IMG/VR virus record: IMGVR_UViG_3300042691_009360 | Span: 1 to 39,264 of that record | Length of the DNA: 39,264 nt | Origin: a virus | Direction: 5' to 3' (one strand) | In this document: positions 24,601 through 33,979 of the stretch, piece by piece | How the letters are laid out: each line of letters starts with the position of its first letter | Position numbering within the stretch: position 1 is the stretch's first letter | Made by a program: the position numbers and the translations under genes | The notes under the pieces: model-generated | Database searches by the model: none | Told to the model about the DNA's origin: nothing | Seen by the model: only the letters and a program-made list of their open reading frames with translations

Positions 24601-26854
24601 TAATTCTAAGGTGGGACAAATTATAGGCGGTATAGCCAAATTTTTCGGATTATCTAGATTATTTAAATTACAAGATGCTACTGCTACCACTATAAATACG
24701 GGAGCACAAGTTGCTAGTATAGCACCTACTACGGCAGCTGGCACTGCAGCTGGGTCTGCAGCATTTGGTTGGGCAGCATTAGGATTTTCATTAGCCGCAG
24801 TAGGTTTAAGTATAGCAGCTGTCATATATAGTATTTCTAGTTTAGCTAGCGCATTTGCTCAATTAAAACCAGAGCAGCTTTCAGCATTACAAGATGTTTT
24901 ATTAGGCCTTGGAATTGGAATATTGGCGTTTACGGGAATAATAGCTGGATTAGTATATTCCGGAGTATTACCTGCAGCAGCTGGAGGATTGATTGCTTTG
25001 GGCGCAGCCGCTTTAATGATTGGAGCTGGAGTACTCTTAGCAGCTACTGGTATGACGCTATTAGCATCTGCATTTAAGCAGTTACCTGCTGAAGATGTAT
25101 CTAATTTGGGAATCGCATTATTCTCATTAGCAGGAGGTTTAGGCGCTATTGCTTTAGCTTCTATAGGATTTGTAATAGCATTACCTGCAATTTTGGCTAT
25201 GACCGGAGCATTAATGTTATTAGCACCTGTATTTGACCAATTAGGAGGTGCTGTTGCTGGGTTGAGTACCGGATTTACCTCGTTAATGGAAAGCATTAAG
25301 AGTATGCCTGCATCTGAATTGTTTGCTTCAGCAGCTGGGTTTATATCATTAGCTGGCGCATTAGGCGTATTTACTCTAGCTTCAATCGGATTGTTAGCTT
25401 CTGTACCAGCCGTATCTATTTTAACTGGTGCATTATTATTATTGGGCCCGGCGATTTCAGCTATAGGCGCCGGAATCAATTCAGTAGCTACTGGATTTCA
25501 AATTTTAGTAGCTTCTATAAACCAATTAAATCCTGAATTATTAACGGCTATGTCAGGAGCATTTTTAAATATGGCATTAGCTTTAGGGGCTGTAACCGTA
25601 GCAATAGTAGCAACGGCAGCCCTAGCACCGGCAGCTACTTTGTTAGCCACTGTTCTAGGGACTTTAGGTGTGAGTGCTTTATTGGTAGGAGTTGGATTAA
25701 AATTAGCAGAAGGCGCTATTGCATCTATTACTTCTTCATTAACAAATTTAGTAACCAATGTTTCCGGAAATGCATTAAACTCTATGAGTGATGGGTTAAT
25801 TTCGTTAGCAGGAGGTATAGGTATTTTAGCAATTGCCTCAGTAGCACTTTATCCAGCAATACCTGCCTTAGCTATTTTAACTGGTGCTATGGCTTTATTA
25901 GGCCCCGTATTAAAGGTAGTAGGCGAGGGAGTGAATTATATATCCATTGGATTCCAGAACCTTGCTAATGCAGTAAAACAAATAAATCCGGAAACTATGT
26001 TTTCAATAGCAGCTGCCTTTGGGTCAGTTGCTTTGGCGTTAGGCGCTTTATCAGTTGCGATAGTAACCACAGCTGCATTTGCTCCCGCAGCTATTTTATT
26101 AGCAGGAGTTATGACGACTTTAGGTATTAGTGCAATAATGGTTGGTATTGGATTGAAATTAGCATCGTCTGCTATTGAATCAATAACTAATTCACTATTA
26201 ACTTTAACATCTAATATCAGTCCTTCTATTTTAGATGCTATGAAATCCGGGTTATTCTCATTAGCAGAAGGAATAGGTGCTGTTGGATTGGCAGCTATCG
26301 GATTTACATTAGCAATACCTAGTGTTACGTTATTCAGTTTATTGATGGGGTCATTAGGATCTAATTTAATTTCGGTGGGTACTGGAATGACAACTATAAT
26401 TTCTAATTTAAATGCATTTGTAACTTCGGTTAATACAGTTTTACCGATGATAGATCAAATTAATTTATTGACTGATGCATTTTCAAATTTAGCTGAATCT
26501 ATAGGAGAAGTTGGAATAGCTTCAATATTAGCAGGTCCTGCTATGATGGCGTTGGGAGGCATTACCTCTTTAGTTAGTGGATTATTCAGTGGTGGTGAAG
26601 CTAGCGTTGCTCCGGTAGCAGCCACTCCGGGTCCTGTAGGTGCTGGTACTATACCTACTACGACTGCTGCAACAGCCCCGGGCCCGGCAGCTGCAGCTGC
26701 TCCTGCCATTGATATAGAAGGATTAATGGTTAAATTGGATTCATTAATTTCAGCTGTTAATAATCAACCTATACAATTAGTAGTTAACGGTAAAGTGTTA
26801 GCAGAAGTGGTAGGAAGAAATACTTCTAGAACAGGCGCTGCTTTTTCTAAATAA
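21641..26854 (+). CDS. Tail tape measure protein
   Basis: The product is 1737 residues and is the longest in the window. Residues 1-430 are coiled-coil rich (many Lys/Glu/Gln heptads). Residues 430-800 are Ala-rich helical with a hydrophobic stretch near 450. Residues 885-985 contain three DT(G/A)IT-x-SNT units. Residues about 1075-1600 are a strongly hydrophobic tandem array of about 73-79-residue units. A Pro/Ala-rich linker then leads to a short C-terminus (IQLVVNGKVLAEVVGR), a typical tape measure tail. It sets tail length and probably enters the cell envelope at infection. T4 gp29 is 590 residues, so a much longer tail is implied. It follows the chaperone-like pair, as expected. Confidence 0.85.
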   Translation: MDKNLKDQLDAANKLNATLKETQKSTTQLTKNFGSVSDAINNLRAESITSFREFNSGISQTINLFSKLSDLAKTRFTEIGNQINITTGVTQDLVGIIGEAVSKASENFELNSDIEESTRAVKRNLLENESIRSRITDAARLEYENQEKYLTGLDIAYNKKVKELRLKEDEVTNQQNLIDSIQNNIQLTTELLNLSTSQADKTYYSNILAKQSIDLEEAKIDSKEKQLNLDMAAEAAATVLSQKQNTLKNGYKSIEDAQKRITDAIDQATDSTVKLSIDYKRYGNAVNAVADAQVSSGEVLQKFNQMVADQSRKDFEESYAAKLKGSKDISKISKEEYDLQFRRNSLEKSLIDASKLRSDILSRIAQQGGVKTKLDEEELRVAEDIITQGKVQLVNLDESIEKLAVVEKYQKHVHHELEKQNIAKHAANEITAGLTNLLGDAGGELLNIGKAIQESMVSPLALVGALIGTALEEFMKIGEANKSFMETSKLNASQIEHLSHVAHDLSLEYRAQGLEYNDVLNTAGALVNQFGTLNQVSDVAVEKASLLGKAFGVSADSAAGVIAQLQRSTGASAETAGNIAALGANFAKAAGVAPDAVMADIAGSSEEIATYFKGTEKDLFKTAVEARRLGLDLKKVANISQSLLNFESSIEDQMTASVLLGREINLDKARQLAMEGKIQEAAEETLKQVGSLSEFNKMNAVQKEAIAKAAGMSVGDLQKSLQAQEALSKMTAEQRLEYEKGLQALNAGNEVTAEKLLQDQRNQVTQQKIADAVAKISEIFANVILPVLEPIFNGLLGIFNIVEPLLPILKGIVQLLLIAKVATLAWQGVLRLISFMGAKKELLSIGGLLKGIKAGSLGLWAGFKNITGITSAVQATKAFSAAKAMDTGITATNTSANTLNSAQMAVYRAQRLAGVSATKALAAARGIDTGITNSNTGSQIKNTLANSKLGKAMQSLGTMIKGTSIFKAADTAITNSNTLAQTRNALANSKVGQIIGGIAKFFGLSRLFKLQDATATTINTGAQVASIAPTTAAGTAAGSAAFGWAALGFSLAAVGLSIAAVIYSISSLASAFAQLKPEQLSALQDVLLGLGIGILAFTGIIAGLVYSGVLPAAAGGLIALGAAALMIGAGVLLAATGMTLLASAFKQLPAEDVSNLGIALFSLAGGLGAIALASIGFVIALPAILAMTGALMLLAPVFDQLGGAVAGLSTGFTSLMESIKSMPASELFASAAGFISLAGALGVFTLASIGLLASVPAVSILTGALLLLGPAISAIGAGINSVATGFQILVASINQLNPELLTAMSGAFLNMALALGAVTVAIVATAALAPAATLLATVLGTLGVSALLVGVGLKLAEGAIASITSSLTNLVTNVSGNALNSMSDGLISLAGGIGILAIASVALYPAIPALAILTGAMALLGPVLKVVGEGVNYISIGFQNLANAVKQINPETMFSIAAAFGSVALALGALSVAIVTTAAFAPAAILLAGVMTTLGISAIMVGIGLKLASSAIESITNSLLTLTSNISPSILDAMKSGLFSLAEGIGAVGLAAIGFTLAIPSVTLFSLLMGSLGSNLISVGTGMTTIISNLNAFVTSVNTVLPMIDQINLLTDAFSNLAESIGEVGIASILAGPAMMALGGITSLVSGLFSGGEASVAPVAATPGPVGAGTIPTTTAATAPGPAAAAAPAIDIEGLMVKLDSLISAVNNQPIQLVVNGKVLAEVVGRNTSRTGAAFSK
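24866..26500 (+). repeat. Seven to eight hydrophobic 73-79-residue repeats in the tape measure
   Basis: Units begin with a (N/S/K)-P-(E/A/S)-x-(L/M/V) pattern near 24866, 25082, 25303, 25523, 25762, 25981, 26218 and (partial) 26440. Each continues with SLA-x-G-(L/I)-GA-x-x-(L/V)-AS-(I/V)-(G/A) and LTGA-x-x-LLGP, then GF-x-x-L. Two unit types alternate. Repeats are diverged at DNA level. Confidence 0.65.
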
Positions 26855-26874
26855 TACCTATTTTTCTTTTTAAG

Positions 26875-26883
26875 ATATTTATT
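26875..26883 (+). promoter_or_regulatory. ATATTTATT motif, putative late promoter element
   Basis: The motif lies in the 44-base gap after the tape measure gene and 15 bases before the ATG at 26899. A T-rich stretch (tatttttcttttt) precedes it. It heads the baseplate unit. Confidence 0.55.
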
Positions 26884-26898
26884 GTTATACTTTAATCA

Positions 26899-29800
26899 AT
26901 GGGAGTAACTACCACCGCCGACTTAACGAGACAACAAATATCGTATTCTCCAACAAATTTAACTACGCCCGGGCCGGTTAATCAGGGGTCTTCTAATTCT
27001 TCTCCATTTAATCCGGAAATAAATCAAGGGAGTACTACTCCGACTATATCCAATCCTGAAATAAATCAAGGCAGTGCTACTCCATTTCCATTTGAAGCTG
27101 ATATAGTACAGGGTAGTACGGAACCATTAAAAAATTTAAATCCTATAAATCAGGGTAGTACAGAACCGGTAGTCACTAATTATGAACTTAATCAAGGAAG
27201 TACTACTCCTAGAATTGTTGAACCTACAATTAATCAAGGAAGTACAGATCCTCAAATACCTTCATATAATATACAACAAGGAGAGACTACTCCGGTATTA
27301 ACAAATTATAATATTCAGCAGGGTGAGACTACTCCTACATTAACTAATTATAACATAGAACAAGGTGAAACGACTCCATCTTTAACTAATTACAATATCC
27401 AACAAGGAAGTACGACTCCAACTCTTACAAATTATAACATAGAGCAGGGTAGCACTACTCCTTCATTAACTAATTACAATATTGAACAAGGTAGTACTAC
27501 TCCAACATTACCGTCTTATACCATTGAACAAGGTAGCACCACTCCCTTAATTCAAGATAGACCTATAACGCAAGGAAGTACAGATCCTACTTTAACTAAT
27601 TATAATATAGAGCAGGGATCTACAGATCCGGTATTAACTAATTACAATATAGAGCAGGGAGAAACCACGCCAGCTTTAACTAATTACAATATCCAACAAG
27701 GGTCTACAGACCCCGTATTAACCAATTATAATATTCAACAAGGATCTACAGATCCGGTATTAACTGATTATAATATAGTACAGGGTGAGACTACTCCTTC
27801 TTTAACTGACTATAACATAGAGCAGGGATCTACAGATCCGGTTCTCACAAATTACAATATCCAACAAGGAGAAACTACACCTGTTCTTACAAATTACAAT
27901 ATTGAACAAGGTAGTACATCGGCTACTCCGTTTAATGCGGATATTCAGCAAGGTAGTACGGATCCCGTTCTTACTAATTACAATATTCAACAAGGTAGCA
28001 CAGATCCGGTACTGACTAATTACAATATTCAACAAGGAGAAACTACACCTACTTTAACCAATTATAATATAGAACAGGGTGAATCTTCTCCTACTCCATT
28101 TAATGCTAATATACAGCAGGGAAGTACGGACCCAGTTCTCACAAATTATAATATTGAACAAGGAGAGACAACCCCTACACTTACTAATTATAATATTCAG
28201 CAGGGAGAAACTACTCCAGTATTAACTGACTATAATATACAGCAAGGCTCTACAGATCCGGTACTGACTAATTATAATATTGTACAGGGCAGTACGGATC
28301 CGGTATTAACAAATTATAATATAGAACAAGGAGAAACGACGCCTACTTTAACTAACTATGAAATTGAACAAGGCAGTACAACTCCGGTACTGACTAATTA
28401 TAATATTGAGCAGGGATCGACAACTCCCACCCTTACAAATTATAACATAGAGCAGGGGTCTACAACTCCAACTCTTACCGATTATAATATAGAACAAGGA
28501 AGCACTGATCCGGTTCTTACCAATTATAACATAGAGCAGGGACAGACTACCCCAGTACTGACTAATTATAATATTGAACAAGGTGAAACAACACCTACGT
28601 TAACAAATTATAATATTCAGCAGGGCGAAACGACACCTGTGCTGACTAACTATAACATAGAACAGGGAGAAACAACTCCTACTCTTACAAATTATAATAT
28701 CCAGCAAGGAGAAACGACTCCCACGTTAACTAATTATAATATTGAACAAGGAGAGACCACCCCTACACTTACTAATTATAATATAGAGCAAGGTTCCACG
28801 ACTCCTACTTTAACGAATTATAATATAGAGCAAGGATCTACCACCCCTACTTTAACTAATTATAATATTGAACAGGGGTCTACAACTCCTACCCTTACCA
28901 ATTATAACATAGAACAAGGAGAAACCACTCCGACTTTAACTAACTATGATATAGAACAAGGGGAAACCACTCCGACGTTAACTAATTATAACATAGAGCA
29001 AGGAGAAACGACTCCCGTTCTCACTAATTACAATATTCAGCAAGGGGAAACAACCCCCTTTTATCCTGATACTGTTATTAATCAAGGAGAAACGACTCCC
29101 GTTCTTACTAATTACAATATTCAACAAGGGTCTACGACGGTAAAGCCTAGAGTTACTAGAATCAATCAAGGAGAAACTACTCCTTTTTATCCTGATACTG
29201 TTATTAATCAAGGAGAAACTACTCCGGTATTAACTGACTATAATATTAATCAAGGAGCTGGATCTGTAGTAATTTTTAATCGCGGTATCGGATTACAAAA
29301 TAGTATTGAATTTGGTGAAAATCAAGAAATATTATTAGCAACATCTCCATTATTTTCAACCACAGTACCTTCTAATGCTCCCATTGTAGGTGGTGCTACG
29401 TTAGCTTCGTTGGTAACCGGAGGGTTGTCAGCTTTAACTGGTAATTCTTCGTTAGTACAGACGGTAAGTATAGCATCATATTTAGGAGCATTGCCTTTAT
29501 CATTATATCGTAGACCTGATGGTCTTTTGTTAATAGGAACACAAGTTGCAGAAGCCGCTTTCAGTAATATCATGACTAGAAAAAGTAAAATTTTCGACGG
29601 TGATATCGGTTCTCCTTCTACGTTGAACGTAGATAGATTTAATAATGTAGGGGTAACACAAGTTATTAAAGATGCTGGGTATCCGCAATTTGGAGGAGGA
29701 AATTTGGATCCTACTAGTAATGATAGGAACGATATATTCTCTAGACCAGAAAATTGGCGATATCCTAGAAAATCTTATATTGGCAGAATTCCTATATCAA

Positions 29801-31029
29801 ACGGATTTACGGAAGTAACCAATATCAATTCAGCTTTAATAAAAGATCCTATTATATATCATCCGTATACATCGGGTGATCCGGATACTATGAATGTAGG
29901 AATATCAATAGGTGCAGAGAGATTGCGTTCCTTGAATTCAATAGATGTCGAACAAACTAATATACATTTGTTTAGACCTTCGAATAAGTTTTTATCCGAT
30001 AATAATATTTTTTCCTTAGAAAATACTTCATTAGAATATAAAAATTCTTCATTCACCGGAACTCCCGGGTATGGAGAACAAAGAATCATGCCCGTTACGT
30101 ATGAATCTAATTTTACTACTGTTTCTAATCCTATAAGTCCACAAAAAGGAATTTTACCTACACATAGGATTAGCGATCAAACTTCTAATGTTTGGGCAGC
30201 ATTTTCTAATATACCATTGGTGGATGCTAATTCTAGATATGCGGGTGCCACTTTAAGCTATACTGATATTGCTATTAGAGCAGCTGAGTCGATAGCGGGC
30301 AAAACGAGCGACGTTCCATATTATAATGAAATACCCGGAGCTATCCTTCCTTCTCTTGATCAGAAAGCAGTACTCTATGCTTATACTCCGTATAGTGAAA
30401 TTAATTTAAGAGGGGCAAATCCCAGTGATAGTGCGGATGATGCTAATTTTCCTATTGATCCTATATATGAATCGACTGGCGATACTGATATTGCAGATTT
30501 TATTAAGTTGCGATTTACGGATAAACGCACGGGAGGATTAGGATCTGTACAATTTAGAGCGTATATTGAAGATTTTTCAGATAAATTATCGCAAAATTGG
30601 ACTGATATTAATTATGTTGGTAGGCCCAACTCTTTAAAATTATTTAATAATGTTTCTAGGGATATAAATATTTCTTTTATGGTTCCTGCACTTAGTAGAG
30701 GTGAATTAAAATTCATATACGCTAAAATAGAAAAACTTACTAAAATGTCATTACCTACCGGTGTAGGTATCATGAAAGGACCTGTATTAGGAGTGACCGT
30801 AGGAGATTGGTTTTCAGATGAACTTTGCGTTATTAACAGTTTAGATTTTACTATAGATACTGAATATCCATGGGAAATTAATGTAGAGGAGGAAACAGGA
30901 GAAGGAGCTGAAGTTGCTGAATTACCTCAAATAGTTAAAGTTTCTATGGGATTGCACGTAATAGGAAATAATGTTATGAATCAAGAATATACTGTATTTG
31001 GTACTACTATATCAAAAAATTTAGCATAA
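26899..31029 (+). CDS. Tail-tube/baseplate-cap protein with a 55-copy 14-residue repeat
   Basis: The product is 1376 residues. After 26 N-terminal residues, about 55 copies of a 14-residue unit (consensus NIEQGSTTPTLTNY) run to about residue 794. The remaining 580 residues are a normal phage tail protein. Residues about 1180-1340 (FRAYIEDFSDKLSQNW, NYVGRPNSL, RDINISFMVPALSRGELKFI, GVTVGDWFSD, YPWEINVEEE) match a fold common to tube-initiator and baseplate-cap proteins (T4 gp48/gp54 position). It sits between tape measure and gp53-like genes. The repeat part is acidic, Thr/Gln/Asn-rich, and has no cysteine or lysine. I am confident it is a tail protein; the precise equivalent is inference. Confidence 0.7.
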   Translation: MGVTTTADLTRQQISYSPTNLTTPGPVNQGSSNSSPFNPEINQGSTTPTISNPEINQGSATPFPFEADIVQGSTEPLKNLNPINQGSTEPVVTNYELNQGSTTPRIVEPTINQGSTDPQIPSYNIQQGETTPVLTNYNIQQGETTPTLTNYNIEQGETTPSLTNYNIQQGSTTPTLTNYNIEQGSTTPSLTNYNIEQGSTTPTLPSYTIEQGSTTPLIQDRPITQGSTDPTLTNYNIEQGSTDPVLTNYNIEQGETTPALTNYNIQQGSTDPVLTNYNIQQGSTDPVLTDYNIVQGETTPSLTDYNIEQGSTDPVLTNYNIQQGETTPVLTNYNIEQGSTSATPFNADIQQGSTDPVLTNYNIQQGSTDPVLTNYNIQQGETTPTLTNYNIEQGESSPTPFNANIQQGSTDPVLTNYNIEQGETTPTLTNYNIQQGETTPVLTDYNIQQGSTDPVLTNYNIVQGSTDPVLTNYNIEQGETTPTLTNYEIEQGSTTPVLTNYNIEQGSTTPTLTNYNIEQGSTTPTLTDYNIEQGSTDPVLTNYNIEQGQTTPVLTNYNIEQGETTPTLTNYNIQQGETTPVLTNYNIEQGETTPTLTNYNIQQGETTPTLTNYNIEQGETTPTLTNYNIEQGSTTPTLTNYNIEQGSTTPTLTNYNIEQGSTTPTLTNYNIEQGETTPTLTNYDIEQGETTPTLTNYNIEQGETTPVLTNYNIQQGETTPFYPDTVINQGETTPVLTNYNIQQGSTTVKPRVTRINQGETTPFYPDTVINQGETTPVLTDYNINQGAGSVVIFNRGIGLQNSIEFGENQEILLATSPLFSTTVPSNAPIVGGATLASLVTGGLSALTGNSSLVQTVSIASYLGALPLSLYRRPDGLLLIGTQVAEAAFSNIMTRKSKIFDGDIGSPSTLNVDRFNNVGVTQVIKDAGYPQFGGGNLDPTSNDRNDIFSRPENWRYPRKSYIGRIPISNGFTEVTNINSALIKDPIIYHPYTSGDPDTMNVGISIGAERLRSLNSIDVEQTNIHLFRPSNKFLSDNNIFSLENTSLEYKNSSFTGTPGYGEQRIMPVTYESNFTTVSNPISPQKGILPTHRISDQTSNVWAAFSNIPLVDANSRYAGATLSYTDIAIRAAESIAGKTSDVPYYNEIPGAILPSLDQKAVLYAYTPYSEINLRGANPSDSADDANFPIDPIYESTGDTDIADFIKLRFTDKRTGGLGSVQFRAYIEDFSDKLSQNWTDINYVGRPNSLKLFNNVSRDINISFMVPALSRGELKFIYAKIEKLTKMSLPTGVGIMKGPVLGVTVGDWFSDELCVINSLDFTIDTEYPWEINVEEETGEGAEVAELPQIVKVSMGLHVIGNNVMNQEYTVFGTTISKNLA
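26977..29280 (+). repeat. About 55 tandem 42-bp units encoding QGxTTPxLTNYNI
   Basis: The period is 42 bases (14 residues) throughout. Conserved residues are QG and T-P; the position after NI alternates E/Q/V/N and the one after QG alternates S/E. A few units carry alternative tails (TPFNA, FYPDT, KPRVTR). Codons vary between copies, so this is not a recent DNA expansion. Confidence 0.95.
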
Positions 31030-31032
31030 TAT

Positions 31033-31344
31033 ATGAACGCAACTAAAAGATATGACGGAGTTAGAGTTGATAAAACTTCGATTGGAAAACAATTTTATTC
31101 ATCTATTATTTATCCTACCATAGATCCAGATCCTAACGATATATATACTATGGTATATGAGAGTGATAGGTTGGACTTATTAGCATATAAATACTATGGA
31201 GATGTTAGATATTGGTGGATAATAGCACAAGCTAATAGTTTAGGAAAAGGTTCATTATACGTTACTACCGATTCTAGAGTACGCATACCTAAAAATATAG
31301 ATAAAATTATTTCCGATTACGAAACTTTAAACAAAAACCGATAA
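31033..31344 (+). CDS. gp53: Baseplate wedge protein, T4 gp53-like (LysM-like)
   Basis: The product is 103 residues. It contains the LysM-like pattern found in gp53-type baseplate proteins: YTMVYESDRLDLLAYKYYGD, RYWWIIAQANSL, then a strand ending VRIPKNID. T4 gp53 is 196 residues, so this is a reduced version holding mainly the LysM-like core. In T4 it joins adjacent wedges around the hub. It lies three bases after the repeat protein and one base before the hub gene. Confidence 0.75.
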   Translation: MNATKRYDGVRVDKTSIGKQFYSSIIYPTIDPDPNDIYTMVYESDRLDLLAYKYYGDVRYWWIIAQANSLGKGSLYVTTDSRVRIPKNIDKIISDYETLNKNR

Positions 31345-31345
31345 T

Positions 31346-33973
31346 ATGGATGTAAATTTTGCGGTTACTACCCCAGAAAGTTGGGCTTCATCTGAATTAA
31401 ACAGTAGATCCAATAATTTAGAAAGTCCTTCTATTTCTGCATGGGCAGTTCAACGAAAACCGTGGGTTCGTGCTATAAGCAGTGCAAAAGTAAATGGTTC
31501 TTTTGAACTGCGAAATGCATATGTTTTATTTTCAGGTAAATTAAATACATTTGAGTCGTCGTACAATCCTTCTAATTTTAGACCTAGACCTGGAATTACT
31601 TCCATGGAAATGGATTTTAAAGGTACCATGGGAAGTACTAGATCCATTACTTTAAATTTTCAATGTTGGACTAAAGAAGATTTAGAAGCCTTAGAAAAAG
31701 TTTATATGGTTCCGGGGATGTCCATTATAGTGGAATGGGGCTGGAGTGTTACTTCCGACGGAACAGATGTTACTCCCGTAGCATCTTTTTTAGATAATCC
31801 TAGCCCAAATTCATATTATCTTTCCGATACTATGAAAAGTATTATAGAAAGAAGAAAATCTCTTACAGGAAACTATGATGGTTTTATAGGTGTAGTATCC
31901 AATTTTAATTATTCTATGAATTCAGATTTAGGTTTTGATTGCAGTATCGAAATTATAGGTCCTGGAGAAATGTTTTTAGAAGAGTCTGCCATTAATAACT
32001 CTGGAAAATGTAAAGACTTAGAAAATTTAGGTAAGAGTAAAAATAACTATGAATATGAAATGAATCTTTTATATTATAGTGGTAAAAAACCTGAATATAT
32101 AGATTCTATTAATACTTTACGTGGTACTATATGTGTTGTAAAACAGACTTGGGAACTAGAAGCTAGAGAGTATGATAAAAATGCTAGGACCGGTCTTACT
32201 GCATTAGGAGCTGGAGCTTTAGATATGATAAATTCTGCTAGAGAGAGTGAAGAAGTTTATATATCATGGGCATATTTTGTTAATAGAATGAATGCTTTAT
32301 TAGGAAAAATTTTAGCAGAAAAGGCTAAAACCATTACTTCGGCAGGTGAATCGGGAGCTAAAGGATCTAATCCTAAATTAGGTTTAGATTTAATACCTTT
32401 AACTGTATTACCTAAATTTTGCTCGGCAGATCCTAGAATATGTACATTCCTCCCTATTAATATTGATGCTGCCAATGGTAGATCTAGACAAAATTATGTA
32501 GAACTGCAAGCTGCAGCTCCTACACCGCCTCCTTCTGAAGAAGAAACCGGTAAAGAAACTTCTACTGTAGATGCTATAGTAGAATGGGCAGTAGAAACCG
32601 GAAAAGCTATAGTTAGCACCGTAGCTACGGTAGCATCACAAGCAGTACGTACTGCATATACTGCCATAGACCAACCTGAAAAAACTTTATATCCTACAAA
32701 ATCTCTACCTTCTTTAGATTCTATTTCTTTTGCATCTGAACAAATAACAAAATTTGGAGATAAAGTTGATTTAGAAAATCTAGAAAAGAATAAAAACGTA
32801 TCAGTATCTATTGATAATGGAATTGGATTATTAAATAATATGTTTATCAATACTGCGTATGTTAGAGATCTACTTACTAATGAAGATGATTTAACTATTG
32901 AAGATTTATTATCAAAAGTTTTAAATGATTTAAATGAAGCTACGGGTGGCCTTTGGAGTTTACAGTATACTGTAACCGATGAAGACCCTAGTAGACTACA
33001 CGTGTATGATGCTAACTATACATCTGTGGACTCCAGGGATCCTTCTAAAATAAAACCTTTTGTTTTTTCTACTAGTAAAATTTTACCTTTAAATGTTTCC
33101 GTAGAAAGTAAATTAGTAGATGGGTTTAAAGAAATGGTTTTATATGACACCCAAACTACCGATAATGGTACTACAAATTCTTCTAATTCCGGACATAAGT
33201 TATATGCAGGTGATATACAAGATGGGTTTAAAGAACCTTCAAAATCAGTAGATGATTGTACCCCAAATCCAGAACAACAAAAACAAATTCAAATTGATGT
33301 GCAGTCAGATCTAGACGCTGCATATTTTTTACTTCTAGAAGCTGTAGAAGACGTCTCGGTATCCGGAGCTAAAACTGCATTAAAACAATATTTAAAGTTT
33401 TTAGAAGATAAAAAACCTGAAAACGCTAAATTACTTCCTAGAAACAATAATATATTATTACCTTTTTCCTTTAATATTGACATTGACGGTTTTAGTGGGT
33501 TGGTATGGGGCAATGCTATTTCTTTTGAATATCTTCCAAAAAGATATGACGGTAAGGTATATTTTCAAATAACTAAAATTAAACATTCTTTAAATCCGGA
33601 TCAATGGATTACTTCATATGAAACGGTAATGCGAGTAGTAAATACAGATGATAGAAAAAATTCCGATACGGATGCCTCATGGAGATCTGTAGATGTAAAA
33701 CAATTACCCGTACAAGCAGTCAAAGAGGCTAATGAACAATTTGCTGTTGCAGAATCTACGAATACCGGGGCACAAACTCAAGTTGAATTACAAATGGCTA
33801 GAGATTTTGGAGGTAAGATTCCTAAGAAAGGTACTAAAGGAATTAAACCTGGCCAGGCATCTACGGGTAAAGTCGCACAACAAACTAAAAATGCAGCTGC
33901 CGGAAAAGATAAATATAAAGCGTCATTAACGGATGCTTTAAATGACGCACAAAATGCCGGACGCGGGAGGTAA
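31346..33973 (+). CDS. Baseplate hub protein (gp27/gp44-like)
   Basis: The product is 875 residues. An N-terminal region (FKGTMGSTRSITLNFQCWTK, LEKVYMVPGMSIIVEWGWS, about residues 90-140) and a C-terminal region (FNIDIDGFSGLVWGNAISFE, FQITKIKHSLNPDQWITSYE, about residues 705-765) are typical of tail hub proteins. Between them lies a Pro/Glu/Ala-rich linker (about residues 390-440) and a central alpha/beta part. The C-terminal 100 residues are Lys/Gln/Ala-rich. The hub forms the centre of the baseplate around the tube tip. No lysozyme motif was found. Confidence 0.65.
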   Translation: MDVNFAVTTPESWASSELNSRSNNLESPSISAWAVQRKPWVRAISSAKVNGSFELRNAYVLFSGKLNTFESSYNPSNFRPRPGITSMEMDFKGTMGSTRSITLNFQCWTKEDLEALEKVYMVPGMSIIVEWGWSVTSDGTDVTPVASFLDNPSPNSYYLSDTMKSIIERRKSLTGNYDGFIGVVSNFNYSMNSDLGFDCSIEIIGPGEMFLEESAINNSGKCKDLENLGKSKNNYEYEMNLLYYSGKKPEYIDSINTLRGTICVVKQTWELEAREYDKNARTGLTALGAGALDMINSARESEEVYISWAYFVNRMNALLGKILAEKAKTITSAGESGAKGSNPKLGLDLIPLTVLPKFCSADPRICTFLPINIDAANGRSRQNYVELQAAAPTPPPSEEETGKETSTVDAIVEWAVETGKAIVSTVATVASQAVRTAYTAIDQPEKTLYPTKSLPSLDSISFASEQITKFGDKVDLENLEKNKNVSVSIDNGIGLLNNMFINTAYVRDLLTNEDDLTIEDLLSKVLNDLNEATGGLWSLQYTVTDEDPSRLHVYDANYTSVDSRDPSKIKPFVFSTSKILPLNVSVESKLVDGFKEMVLYDTQTTDNGTTNSSNSGHKLYAGDIQDGFKEPSKSVDDCTPNPEQQKQIQIDVQSDLDAAYFLLLEAVEDVSVSGAKTALKQYLKFLEDKKPENAKLLPRNNNILLPFSFNIDIDGFSGLVWGNAISFEYLPKRYDGKVYFQITKIKHSLNPDQWITSYETVMRVVNTDDRKNSDTDASWRSVDVKQLPVQAVKEANEQFAVAESTNTGAQTQVELQMARDFGGKIPKKGTKGIKPGQASTGKVAQQTKNAAAGKDKYKASLTDALNDAQNAGRGR

Positions 33974-33979
33974 ATAATT

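Noticed and set aside
24079-25758. Several long minus-strand open frames opposite the tape measure
   Set aside because: They mirror the Ala/Gly-rich repeats of the real gene, have no start context and encode low-complexity Asn/Pro/Ala sequence.
27802-29211. Three 77-codon minus-strand ORFs in the repeat array
   Set aside because: They are antisense shadows of the 42-bp repeat, all with the same length and pattern.
26977-29280. CRISPR array
   Set aside because: The 42-bp period is a continuous coding repeat in one frame without spacers, and the copies differ at synonymous sites.
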